NCBI GenBank assembly: GCA_030141605.1
Contig: JAQGDQ010000408.1
Coordinates: forward strand, 143,596 to 207,595
Reading direction: 5' to 3'
Origin: Tubiluchus corallicola
Lineage: Eukaryota > Priapulida > Priapulimorpha > Priapulimorphida > Tubiluchidae
DNA: 64,000 nt
In this document: one piece after another, positions 12,184-23,880 of the stretch
Layout: every line of letters begins with the position of its first letter
Position numbering within the stretch: the stretch's first letter is position 1
Notes under the pieces: generated by a model
What the model was told of the DNA's origin: nothing
The model's database searches: none
What the model saw: the letters and a program-made list of their open reading frames with translations, nothing else
Program-made: the position numbers and the translations under genes

Positions 12184-15100
12184 TTACGCAGTAGACAGTT
12201 TCGCAGTCGCCGATAATTTTTTCAACTGTTCTATGCTGTTCTTAATGGCATCTTTCTCCTGGAAAAAACAAACAATATGAATGTTTTACAGCTTACGGTT
12301 GCATTTTTGAATGAAAACAGTAAAATTTTTGTCTAAAGTGTATAAAAATAAATGGCTATCGAAAATGTATAATTGGGCAAGTGCATACTTCGCAGTCATC
12401 ACTACTCGAGATAAAATAAGTTGTAGTAAAGATTATGGACGATACTCCTACAAGGCTAAGAATTTGAAATACCGTTTATATAAGAGAGAAGCCACGATAT
12501 GACTTAAAGTCTGATGTATCAGTTGGCTAGAAATCTTAAAGTCGTTGGAGATCTTTAACCACAAACAAAGTTCAGTTAATTTTTAATTTTTTAACATTTA
12601 CAATATTAAAAAGAGCACTTACAAATGCAAATTTCGTCAATTAAATGTGCTTTACTTGCAAAACTCTGTGGTAAACAAAGGCTCTATGATAAACAAAGCC
12701 AATAAAATTCTTGGAGCCATCAAACACACATAAACAGTGAAATGATTGTTCAGATAATCAAAACTCTTATTAGACGACTCCTAGAATATGCAAATGTTGT
12801 TTGGGGACCAAGGTTTATAGGAGATGCTGAACTCATAGAAAATGGGCAACGAAGGGCTGCCAGCTGGTTCCATCATCTGTGACTTGAATTACACGGAAAG
12901 ACTAAGAAAATTAAGCATTCCATCTTTACAATACAGACTTTACAATACATCTTTACAAGATGCCAAGAAAGTGACATGATTCACGTTTTTAGAATTATCA
13001 ATGGAATCGATGTTTTGGACAAGTCATCGTTCTTTTTAAGGAATTCAGCATTTACAAGCGGACATCCTTATAAACTCAGAGCCAAACTGGACGTAAGCAA
13101 GTACATCTTCAGCAACCGAGTATTAAACAGTTGGAACAGTTTAAGCAGCAAAACTATAGCATCTAAATCAATAAATGAATTTAAACGATATGAGTGGAAT
13201 CAAAAAAAAATTTGTACCATACACATACTAATGCCAGCAGAGAACAGGCATTACAGGTGATCTACTATCTACCTCTAGCCTTAACATTGGATATGAATAT
13301 GGATACGGATTGGGCAATTTGATGAATTTACATATGTGATTCTGCTGAACACGCCTTTGTCAAGGACCTGTGCAACGCAAGTTCGCAAACCATTTTCACT
13401 TATTAACGCCATTTAAAGTGCTACAGTGTACTTCTTAAAACAGAAATTTACTTGCGTAATCTTGGCTGTTTTTATTGACTGTGACTGCTTAGCTAAATAT
13501 TAATCAATTAATCATGATTACAATGACATATACATCGACGAATGCACGGTAATACAATTAATTGACAGCAAAATGTGAGCGTTACACACTGACTAAAATG
13601 TGTTATTTTAGTACAAATGAATTGAATCTTTGCACTTTTTCTTCATTTTTCTCGCTTTACACAAATGCGCACAATCACGAACAACAGTGTTGCAAACTGG
13701 GAGTTTAAACTTCATTGTCATGTGACCCGTGGGTGTGTGTGATTGAAGTGATGTGCTCATACAGTAGTTAACAAAAAAGCGGTATGTGTCTAAGAAATAG
13801 CGTGGGAGTACAAAAATGGCAGACAGAAATGAAAGCTGTGAAGAGGTTACAGGTTATGTTTCACTGCAGTAGCAATGAAATGTAGCTAACACTAAAAATC
13901 GTCGCAAAAGATTAATCGTGACATCGAATTATAAGAACAGGATTATGACTAGATTACAAAATTTCAGAATTGTTCGTGCAAACCTGCTGAATAGTAATGG
14001 ACGACAACACATTAGTTATAATCCAGTTGACCATGTGCCGCTGTTGCATTCGTAACGTCGAGTTCTGTACATCTAGCTGGTAATCTAGTCTATTCTTCAC
14101 CTCTTGGTAAGCAGTGAACAAACGTTCTCTGTAAGCTGCTTCTATCTGTAGAGCTACGTTCTCCTGAATAGAAAAACTCACAAAATCAAATTACAGCTTT
14201 TGATGAAATGGAAGAGAAAAAGTCAGAAGTCTTCTAACTGACTGCTTTCTTTCTAAACAGTTAAACCTCTTTATACCACTTACTTTAAGAGTGCAAAAAA
14301 GATGGCATTGAGTTTGGCATTAAGGGAGGCTGGCATTACAAAGGGAAACATTACAACGAGGTTTGACTGTAATTGGATTTGCAGCATCACGAAATGCTCC
14401 ATTTTCTAAGGTTTCTTCAGTAAGGAATGCAAGATCCCCAGTGCTGCAGTAAAGCTTTAAGTGGACAAGTGAAGTTTGATATGACTTAAGGTCGGTGTAT
14501 CAGTTAGCAAGAAATTTAATGTAACTAGATTTATCTCAAACGAACCCTCGGGCAAATAATAATAGAAAACGGAAAAAGAAATTACATCTAACCAGTGAAA
14601 GAAAGGCAGCTAATACTGGTTACTGATTCAAATCCTCTTTGAACTGCAAATACATTCTTTCATTCTTATCTTGCTCTGATCATTAGGGGTGAGAATCGAG
14701 CGTTCGAATTCAACTGGAACGAGTTTTTTAAATTCGAATTTGATTCGAACCTAAAATTATAGATTCGAATAATTCAGCACTTCAGCCACATACGTTCTTT
14801 ATCATTAAAATGTTTGAAACAGCAGGCAAACAGAACAATTTAGCTGCAGTTTCTGTGCAAAATTTTAACAAACTAATAATGGTTTTACTTCAAAACAAAA
14901 TAAAGTAATATGCATGATCACAGTAAGACCACTTTTTACTAGTAGTTCGGAAACTGGTTCGAAAATCTTTCAAACTCGATTCGAATTCGAAATACTAAAG
15001 CTCGGTTCGACACGAAAGTCGCAAATTCGATGCTTATTCGTTTCTGGTAGAGAATGCTCACCCTACTGATCATGCAGTGATTCGGTTTCAATACTCTTTA

Positions 15101-18100
15101 GGTCGTTTACTATGATTAATGCAAGTCTGAACAAACGCGAGCATACTGCTTGCATAAGTAGCCTATTACACGTTAGCATAACTACGTTATTCCAACCAAA
15201 TAGTTTGTAGTAATCTAGTTAACTTACTCTTTTGGCGTCAAAGAGGTACTTCTCTCCGTCTGCTTGCCACTGAGCCGTTTCCTCATTTTTTATATTCTGT
15301 TTCAAACCATCTATGGCAGTGTTTCTAAATGCTTTGTAGTTGTCTTCCACTTTCTGAAAACCAGCCGATGAATGTTATTACTGCAAAATACAGCGTGTGC
15401 AGACTGCATTACTAACTGATCAGAGGAGTCTAGTAAACTCTGCATAATTTAAATCCAACCGGACCAAAAAAAGTTGGAGTTAGGCTATGCTGACAGTTTA
15501 CAGCATAGAAACTCTTAGCTCCTCCTTAGACAGAGGCAGTGAATTCGAACAAAAAATGTCAATAGAGTGATTGTTTTCACGTGGCCGATTGACACTTTCC
15601 CAGAAAGATCGATCCCAGAGCAAATAATCGGGGACCTGTAAGACATCAGAATTTTCCTGGAAGACAATACTGTTTTTGACATGTATGAAACTTTTTATTT
15701 CTCTAGGGTATGAATTGCATTTTTGAGTTAGGCGAAAAAATTACATGTACTTTGATTAAACGGACCATTTTTTTTTGAGTTAGACGAAATTTTGAGTTAA
15801 GCGATGTTTTTTTGTTCCAAAAACGAAGAATGTTATCCGTTTTGCTGAAATTCTTTGAGCTAGACAAAAATTTGAGTTATGAATTTATGGTATTAGCCAA
15901 GTGGTCACAATGTTTGCTTAGCGAAAGAAGTTGAGCAATACCGAGGCAGGTTTATAAATGCATAGGTGACCGAACTAAAATGTTCAACATGGAGGACAGC
16001 ATTGTACAAATAAATTTTGTACATTCTGTGCTCGTTTGCTCATCCTTAATAACGAGACTATGTACCAGTCTTGCCGCAAAGATCCAACACGTCGTTGAAT
16101 GTGTAAAGCTGCATTAGAGAAAATACAAAATGAAAAATAAAGAAATGGTTTTTCCTGTTTTCATCTTTAGGTTTCTAGTTATTCTGCTTTTTTCCCTGAC
16201 AATGCTCTTTCATACGTGATATTTCCATCGACTGTGTTCACGTTACGAAATCCCCCAAAAATCGTATTTAGTCATTGTATGTAGTTTTTTTACCTAAAAA
16301 TAATCACGAGAATATGTCTCACCGGAAACGTTGTGTTTTTGCTTTATTGTGGAAAATTTTTACTAACTGCATCAATTTCTGTCACGAAGAATTGTCTCTT
16401 TATCGCACTAATTTTGTTACTATTTAATAGAACCAATAACGAACAAGTAACAAATTTCTTGATACCAAAAAAATTCCCCAAAAAACAGCAATTTGAGTCA
16501 TCTTTTTTTCTTTGCAGTACAGAATATGTACCTCGATTTCCTTGTCCAAGTATTTGGCCGTTGCCGGTCCCCACTTTTTAACAGCATAAATAATCATGAT
16601 GGCGATTGAGATGCCAGTGTACAGCTCATGTTCAAGCACATAGATCTCCTTCGATAAGAGAAAAGATATGAAGCCGATGCCAAATAGGTATGGTCCTAGA
16701 AAACACAAACTAAATGGTTATACATATGCGACAATATAGTCAACACACACGTGCATTTAACATAACTTGTGTGCTTGCATAGCAAAATCGTCAACAAGTT
16801 AACAATTGAGTTTCTCTAGTTATTCACATATCCTGAATCTCCATTTCACGAGGATCATTTTGATACCAAGCTCATCGCTCTGTATTGTTTCTAGGCTGAG
16901 ATAATCCACATTGAAGTCGAGGTGCAGGCTGCACACAGGAAAACATAACCCTGAGAAAACCGCTGTTAAAGTTAGCCATTGTTTTTATCACAGTTCTACA
17001 AAACACTTAGCAACCACACAAATGTTGGTTGCTACAGACTTTATAAAAACTCAGTAGATGACTCTTCCAAGCGAAGATCTGGGCTTGACAACAGAAAAAA
17101 CCAAAAGTAAAATGATTTCTTCCATGAGCTAATACCGGAGATTGAAAATACAAGTTTTTCTCAATTGTAATACTAGTTTCTAGACAGAAATGTGAGCTTC
17201 AGGTTATAAAATTAGATTTTTAAACATATTCTTGACAATTTGGTGCTGGAATTTTAAAGTCCAATATATTCAGCATTTGTTTTTATAAAAAAAAACAAAA
17301 AAATTTGGTGTATTCTACTTTGAAGCATCAGAACGTAGTTTTATCAACTATGCCGACTTACGGACGATGTTGGTGTGCAAGCACACATTTGTACAAAAGA
17401 CAAGATCACAGAGTTGTTATCGAATATGTCAGTATAGGTTTTACTCTATAATTCGAAAACACGCGCAGTGCATAAAAAACATAATACAAATTCTGATTTG
17501 TGGTTGTGCGGTTCTAATAACGGCTGAGCATTCTCTACCAGAAAGTGAATTCGAATCGAAACTAATTTGTGATGAATCGAAACGAAATTTCAAGATTTCA
17601 AATCTGACTTCGAATTTAGTTTTAAAATATTCAAATAAATTTTTGAATCACAAATGAAAATTGTTCTTACAAAGATCATGAATATTACTTGACATTGCTC
17701 TATAGCAAAAACACCAATTTGTTTAAAAATTGTAAACAGAAACTGCCGCTAAACTGAGCCAAATGCATGATGTTTCAAACGTTTTACTGATAAAGGATGC
17801 ATGTAGTTAAACTGCTGAATTTCTCGAATCTATAATTTTAGGTCCAAATGATCTTGAACTAAAAAACTCGTTTGAATTGAATTCGAACATTCGATGCCCA
17901 CACTTAGTTCTAACCCAATTCAATTTGAAAAACAAATTTCATGGACAGTTGTACAACAATCAAAAACAAAATGCCGTACCAGTGACACCAGTCTTTTCAT
18001 AAAAAAACTGAAACCACTCCTCTGGAATAAATCCGAATCTAACTTTTCCAGGATCAACCAGGCGAACAGGTCTGGCAAACTTCACAACATCGGTGCTCTC

Positions 18101-19993
18101 ATCCTTCTTTTGCGTAACATCTGTTGAAGCACTGGCTCTCGAGCTGCTCAACACGACAATGCGAGGTTTGGCCAAAACAGTTAAAGTTGTAGCTACAAAG
18201 AGAATATGCAAAAATGCTGAAAAATAAATTAAAGGGAGCACACAAAAATTTAGGTACTAAATGTAGTTAATTAGTGACAGATATTCCAGTAATGTCTATT
18301 ATTGTACTATAAGCCTATTATTATACCATGTATGGTTCAGAGATACTGCTAGTCTGCATTTGAACAGGGCGCCCCATCTACACTCGCTCCAAAAAAATTT
18401 AAAAATGTGTATAGTTCTCACAATTAAATAAATTTTATCTTTTTCATCTAGTTTGTTCACCAATCCGTCAAAATTATCCCGAAGCTATACCGTATACGCT
18501 TCCTGTAGAACCTTAGGTTTTGCTTTTTACTTTAGGAGCGAAATTAGGCCGCAGTTAGGGCGTACACGGGCTTATGCGTTACGTTAATTACGAGGCATTA
18601 CTTGAGCACGGATATACTAAAAATGATTTACTTTGCCATTGTGTACCCACACATTAACTATTGTATCTTATCGTGGGGCACAGCAAAAAAATCTGTTTTG
18701 AAACCACTTACAGCAGCACATAACAAAATTATCAAAACAATGACTTTTGCTGGGTTCCGAGATCATGCTACCCCCTCCTATTATGCTTTGCAATTATTAA
18801 AAATTAATGAAATTTATAAGCTTGAGTTAGCGAAATTCATGTTCAACTATAAAAAGGGCATTCTACCTAAATTATACGGCAATTATTTCAAAAAGATTAG
18901 TGACGTTCACCAGTATTCTACGAGAGCAGCTACCAAACAAAACTATTTTCAGGAAAGATTTAACACAACAAAAGGTTTACAAACTTTAAAACATAATGGT
19001 ACAGTTCTATGGAATACTCTTTCAGATGATCTTAAGCAATCAACTAGTATCTGTCACTTAAGTAAATTATATAAATGTCAACTCTTGCAAACTTATTACT
19101 GAACAACTTTTATTCCTTTTGCAAGAGCAGTTACTGTTATAGCAGGATCAATTAACTTCCATATTTAATTGTTTATTGTCCAACTTCTGTAGATCATTTT
19201 CAAAGTCTGGACTCCAATTGTCAATCTCCTCATGCAGTCATACAGGTAATTTTTTGTGCTCTAACTATCTGCCAATTTATTTTACATCAGAACATCAAAA
19301 ATCGCTCTGTATTTTTTTACATTATGCTTGCGTTATAAAGTAAATTTCAGTTGCCATTGTTATTATGTTCCTGATGTCAGATTTTTATTTCAGTTATTGT
19401 TTCAGTCCTTATTTCAGTTATCTTCAGTTTGATTTTTTTATTATTATTATTATGCACTTATTATTACTGTGTATGAATTGTACTAACACGTTATAAGCAT
19501 ATCATTATCAATTTTATGTCATTCCTAACAATTTAGTTTTTATTATAAGCAGTACTAACACTATTACACTGTAGCATAGCGCCTTTAAAAAATGTTCATC
19601 ACTAACCAAAGGGCAGCTGACTAGATGACCAATTGGTCTTTCGCTGCCCTTTCTTCGCATTTTTGTTGCTAAATTAATTGTATTGTAACTGTGTGTGTTA
19701 AAAGATAAATAAAAGATTATTATTATTATTATTATTATTACCGACTACCCCCTAACATCTTAACTACTGTATGAAGTTTATAAAGCTTAATAAGTTTACT
19801 ACTGCTATGAAATTGACAAGTTGTGCTACATCAGTTGATAGTTTCAAAAGGCATTTGAGAGAGGACCGTTTACAGATATAGCCATCTAGGTCCTTATTTC
19901 TCTGGATAAGGTATTATTGATAACATTTTAAAAATTTAATTTAAGAAGTTAATTACCTGGTCGTAACCGAAGCGCCAACCGAGAAATCATCAT
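12184..19993 (-). CDS. ATP5PB: ATP5PB, mitochondrial ATP synthase subunit b, 6 exons
   Basis: Exons in coding order: 19993-19957, 18192-17980, 16695-16532, 15353-15228, 14163-13984, 12258-12184. All introns are GT-AG with consistent phase, giving 264 residues (human precursor 256). Subunit b anchors the peripheral stalk of F1Fo-ATP synthase in the inner mitochondrial membrane. Seen: an Arg/Leu-rich N-terminus ([12 protein letters not shown]) fitting a mitochondrial presequence; the family signature [20 protein letters not shown] then VTGPY; two hydrophobic segments in exon 3 around [15 protein letters not shown]; a long charged helix in exons 4-6 with the conserved [14 protein letters not shown] and NWI blocks; a short terminal exon ([15 protein letters not shown]). 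Two in-frame ATGs open exon 1 and I took the outer one; starting at the second loses only one residue. Introns hold antisense LINE fragments and two inverted hAT-like copies. Confidence 0.96.
12640..13260 (+). pseudogene. LINE 3' ORF fragment (ATP5PB intron 5, antisense)
   Basis: Stop-interrupted translations resemble the C-terminal region after the reverse transcriptase of CR1/Jockey-type non-LTR retrotransposons: [16 protein letters not shown]-like, [10 protein letters not shown], and then an open 94-codon end with [34 protein letters not shown] and INEFKR. Several stops and frame shifts show that it is dead. It lies antisense to ATP5PB. Confidence 0.75.
14684..15065 (+). mobile_element. 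hAT-like non-autonomous element, copy 1 (ATP5PB intron 4)
   Basis: Ends are TAGGGGTGAG and CTCACCCTA, flanked by a perfect 8-bp duplication CTGATCAT at 14676-14683 and 15066-15073. An 8-bp duplication and this TIR style are typical of hAT elements. The 382-bp interior is rich in TTCGAATT words and has no ORF. Confidence 0.88.
15445..15905. repeat. TTGAGTTAGACGAA-rich stretch
   Basis: At 15718-15880 the motif TTGAGTTAGRCGAA recurs four or more times in degraded form. It looks like the end of a MITE with repetitive termini, but I could not find a convincing matching left end or target duplication. Confidence 0.3.
16768..17388 (-). mobile_element. MITE with TGTGTGCTTGC ends (ATP5PB intron 2)
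   Basis: Reverse-oriented relative of the element at 6966-7384. It starts TGTGTGCTTGCATAGC and ends in the inverse GGTGTGCAAGCACACA. Homology is clearest over 16790-17090; the rest of this copy is longer and unlike the first. Confidence 0.65.
17519..17906 (-). mobile_element. hAT-like non-autonomous element, copy 2 (ATP5PB intron 2)
   Basis: Reverse-oriented copy of the element at 14684-15065: it shares AGCATTCTCTACCAGAAA, the TTCGAATT-rich ends and CTAAAATTATAGATTCGA (in reverse). It is flanked by GTTCTAAT (17511-17518) and GTTCTAAC (17907-17914), an 8-bp target duplication with one mismatch. Confidence 0.82.
18575..19745 (+). pseudogene. LINE 3' end with (ATT)n tail (ATP5PB intron 1, antisense)
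   Basis: An open frame of 166 codons (18602-19102) matches the post-RT region of non-LTR retrotransposons: [55 protein letters not shown], and [10 protein letters not shown]. The 3' UTR follows and ends AATAAAAG plus (ATT)7. The 5' part (endonuclease and RT core) is missing, as in typical 5'-truncated LINE insertions. It is the least decayed of the LINE pieces here. Confidence 0.85.
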
Positions 19994-21454
19994 TTCTCGA
20001 ACATAAACTCGAGTTTTACGTATAAAATTCTACATACAGTCATACAGCACACCGGCTCACGAACCAAAATGGCTACCTATTCACCTTGATGATGACCACG
20101 AGCCGTTTGATAATCGAAAGCAATCCATAGATAAATGTTACTTCATATCTATGGATCAGAATTCAGAGTCTCGGTCTCAAAATTGTTTCAACAATATAAT
20201 TATACACTATTTCTGCTGTTTTTGTCAAATGATTTACAAAACGATATAGTGTATAAAACTCCAATTCAGGCGCGTTACTTTAACTTGCAAATAAACAATT
20301 TCAAAAACCATTTCAGAACTTTTATAGTTTTTAAAACAACATTCCTGAGACTTTACACTGAAATTATTTATGAAGATGTTTCTCAAAATGTTGCGAAAAT
20401 GTGTGTTCACGGGCCACATCTACAACAGTTCTGGTGTGACCATCCAGGCAAATATTTTCAATTTAAATATAAATTATTTTGATCTTTTCTTTCAATCTAA
20501 GTCCATGTTGAATTCGGTTCAGCCTACTGTTTCAAATGTAGCAGTTCTAAATTAAAAACTCTGAAAAGTTTTGCATGTAAACAATGCAAGGACTCGAAAC
20601 GAAAACCTTCTGTTTCCTGGACAGCTATGCTACCATTATACTACAGATACAGTCTGATTCTTCAGACCCTGAAATTTGCACTATAAGCCACTAGTTGATC
20701 TATCAACAAAGATGTCTACTCTATAACCCACTCAAGATAGTATTAAATCAATCATATAAAATACAAAAGCAAATTTGTTTCCCTATGCAGTTTAACTCTA
20801 CATGTTCGAAAATAAAATAACGTTGATAATTCTCGTTTGGAAAACTGCTGACATAAAGCCATTGTTTGTGACGTCATCAAATTATATTTTACCCATAGAC
20901 TTTGTTTACATGAATAAGCAAATGCTGACCGCAAGATAAGTCCACTAGATTTAGTCTATTATCATCATTTTAAGTAGCAATAACACTAGTGAAAGCTACG
21001 CAGAACCCTTTATAAAGACGATATGGAATAGCTGAATATAATATACCACACCACATCTCACCGGACAACGGCGATACCACCAACAACAACGATGCGCAAA
21101 AATTTTGACAGACATTTGGACACAGGTTGATTCGCCTTCAACACAAAACTTTAGACACAGACAGATGTCATTTGACCATAAAGTACTAATGGACACATGG
21201 GTTATTTAGATGCACAAAAATTTGAACGCAGCACTTTCAACACAAAGCACTTGGACACATCATTTAGCTACATACATAGATTGGACACAAGGTATTTTGG
21301 AGGCGGATAAGGACTATTTTGACACATTTATAGGTAATTTGGGCACAAGGTGATTTGGACGCATTGGCCATTTGGATACAAAGGCCCTTTGGGCTGTTAT
21401 CGGCGTTTTGGCGTTATAGGATACTTGGACATTAGGTGTTTTTGGACGGTGCAC
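19994..21454. other. Intergenic DNA 5' of ATP5PB
   Basis: The ATP5PB promoter should lie in the first few hundred bases; I see no TATA box. At 20592-20655 the minus strand reads like a degraded tRNA (A-box TATAATGGTAGCA, B-box-like TTTCGAGTCC), possibly a SINE head. From about 21110 to 21430 a loose TTTGGACACA motif recurs irregularly. ORFs here have no family features. Confidence 0.4.
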
Positions 21455-22326
21455 GGTAAAAGTGTCACAGGAAAAATGGCACAAATGGAAAAGTAGGAAA
21501 AATGGTACATATGTTATTTTGATGTAATTGATTTCTATAATAAAACTAGAATGCGCTCAGGTCTTTGCCAAAGCCGAACAATCCTAAACTTATTCGTCTG
21601 ATTTTTTTTATTCAAAAAATAACACAAAGATAAACAAGCAAACATACAAAAATGTGTATGTATTGATAAAATATAGACTAGCAAAGGATTGATTTAAATA
21701 GATTTAGAATCAATGATGCACGAATGTTTCACATAGTGTTTATCTATCCTTTTAACCATTAATTTTGGCGATGGTAATGGACTGACAAATATATACATAT
21801 TTATATACCAAGTCACCGTATAAGGCTAAAAACATTAATAATAAGCATTACACAGTTTTACAAGCGAATTTTTTTCGAAATGGAACTGGAAACTAGCTCG
21901 TAGTTGTTTGTCCAGGTGGAGATAACGACAAGGAAGTACTAAACACTCCGTCTGGGACCTCCAAGAAGTGCTTCACGCACGTTTTTTTTGTACGTGGTGG
22001 TTTGGTAAAATTTTGCGAAATAAGAACCAGCAGAAAGATTCCCATTTTGGCGCCTTATACCCGTCTTTCTAGACAAAGTTCCTTGGAAATCTGTTACTCA
22101 GTAATTGCGTAATAGGCTTACTGCCATAACAGACAAGAACAACCAAACAAACAGACAAAAAACTTTATTGAAACATAACTTCATTCGCAGAGGTAAAAAG
22201 AAGTAAAATAATTATTCTCCAGTGTAACCCTAAGCCTTAACACATTTTACTATGTGCGCCATATTTACCTGTGCCACTTTTACCTACTTTTCCATTTGTG
22301 CAATTTTTTCCTGTGCCATTTTTACC
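21455..22326. mobile_element. DNA element with repetitive inverted termini
   Basis: The left terminus (GGTAAAAGTGTCACAGGAAA and on to about 21515) matches the reverse complement of the right terminus (GGTAAAAATGGCACAGGAAA, back to about 22250). The shared core is CACAAATGGAAAAGTAGG. Each TIR is about 60 bp and made of related short words (GGCACAGG, AAAATGG). Non-coding interior; no clear target duplication. Confidence 0.7.
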
Positions 22327-22399
22327 TACATTCGTTTAGAACACAACCGTAACCCTTCGCCATTTGCCAGGGTTACACTACAGTGGGGCGTTTCACTGC

Positions 22400-23880
22400 T
22401 GTAGCGGATAGCCCTATAGGCTGAAGCCTAAGGCCCGGGATCCAAAGGGGCCCGGCAAAATAAAACGAAAAAAAATTTAGTAAGAAACTAAAGTTACTTT
22501 CAGAGTTTCTGATTGGCTTATTTTAGTTGACATCTAACCCAGAAACTCACCAAGCTGTAATCGTGTTTATATGGTCCTAGTCCACAACTCAAGGATCAAG
22601 AAGATATAATTTTTATCACAATCGGTGGGCAAAAACTCACAAAATTAAACAAACTTACAAACGACGAGAGCTCCACAAAAACACGTCAGCTCAGCAGTGT
22701 AGCAACATTTAAAAGGCCCGTTCCAAGCTCGAGCCTAAGGCCCATAAAATCATAATCCGCCGCCGCGTTTGTCGTTGTAGTTGATGGTATGGTCGTTGAC
22801 ATACTGTGCAGTGTGATGTAGTCGGTTGGTGTGGAGGTGTCGTGTGGTGTGGTGCATTAGTGCAATGTAATGTGGTGTGCCATCGGTAGCTGTTTTGATG
22901 TGGTGCAGCTGGATTGCTGTGGGCTTTCGTACAAAATTGTTTTTGTGGGGTTTAGCTAGAAGAATTCTTCAAGATAATATCTTCGTTAACGACGTTGTCA
23001 TCATCGTGTAATCTGGGTTAGATTGTTTTGTAATGGGTGAGTGTGGTATGTAGAGTAGCATGGAGGATGTAGTGTAGTGTGGTGTGGTGTGGATGGTGAT
23101 CTGGGTGTAGTGTAAGGTGGTGTAGAATGTTGTTGACTTGTGTTTGTGAATTTTTATTGCGTGTGGGTGGTGTATGACGGTGGCTTTAGGCCCAAAATTT
23201 TTTAGGCTAAAATTATTGAATTCTTTAAGATCATTACCTAATACATTTTTAAATTACCTAAAAATATAAGCAGGGTTTTGTGCCTAGGAGACCCCACATC
23301 GACTTTATTCTGGCGTTGTGTGTTGTTGTGATCATAACAAATTAAATAATATTATTGAAATGTCAGGATATAACCATTATAAGCAAAAATTAGAAATATA
23401 TAAAAAGAATAATAAAAGTGACATGGAGAATTATGAAGGAAAAAATGAATAAAAGTAAAGTGCAAAACCAAATTAAACTATATCAATGACAACTTCTATT
23501 CAAATAACAAATTAATTACTGATATATTCAAAGAGTTTTTTTGCCAAAGTTGGACTATCACTTGCTGAGAAGATTATCGTGTCGAATCATCAATTTAAAC
23601 AACACTTAAAAAGGTAACTAATATAACATAACTTGTTCTTTTTTAATCAAGTTCCTCCTAATGACGTTCTTAATGTATCCAAACAATTAAAATAATACCA
23701 ACAAGAAATACGGAATTGACAACTAGATACTTAGGATATATCGCACACATATTTTCTCACAATCTTGATACTTATAACTCATATTTTAAATAAATCTCTT
23801 AATAATGTCACAAAATGAAACAAGCACTTATAGAGCTCCTCCATAAGCCTGGCGACAACACTAATTTAAAAAACTAACGA
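22400..23880. repeat. Degraded repeat and G/T-rich tract
   Basis: 22410-22745 begins and ends with GCCTAAGGCCC, a word related to GGCTGAAGCCTAGGGC at the edge of the repeat near 43340. From about 22780 to 23180 the plus strand is strongly enriched in TGTGGTG and GTAGTGTG words. No gene is seen, and the rest to 23880 is AT-rich. Confidence 0.4.
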
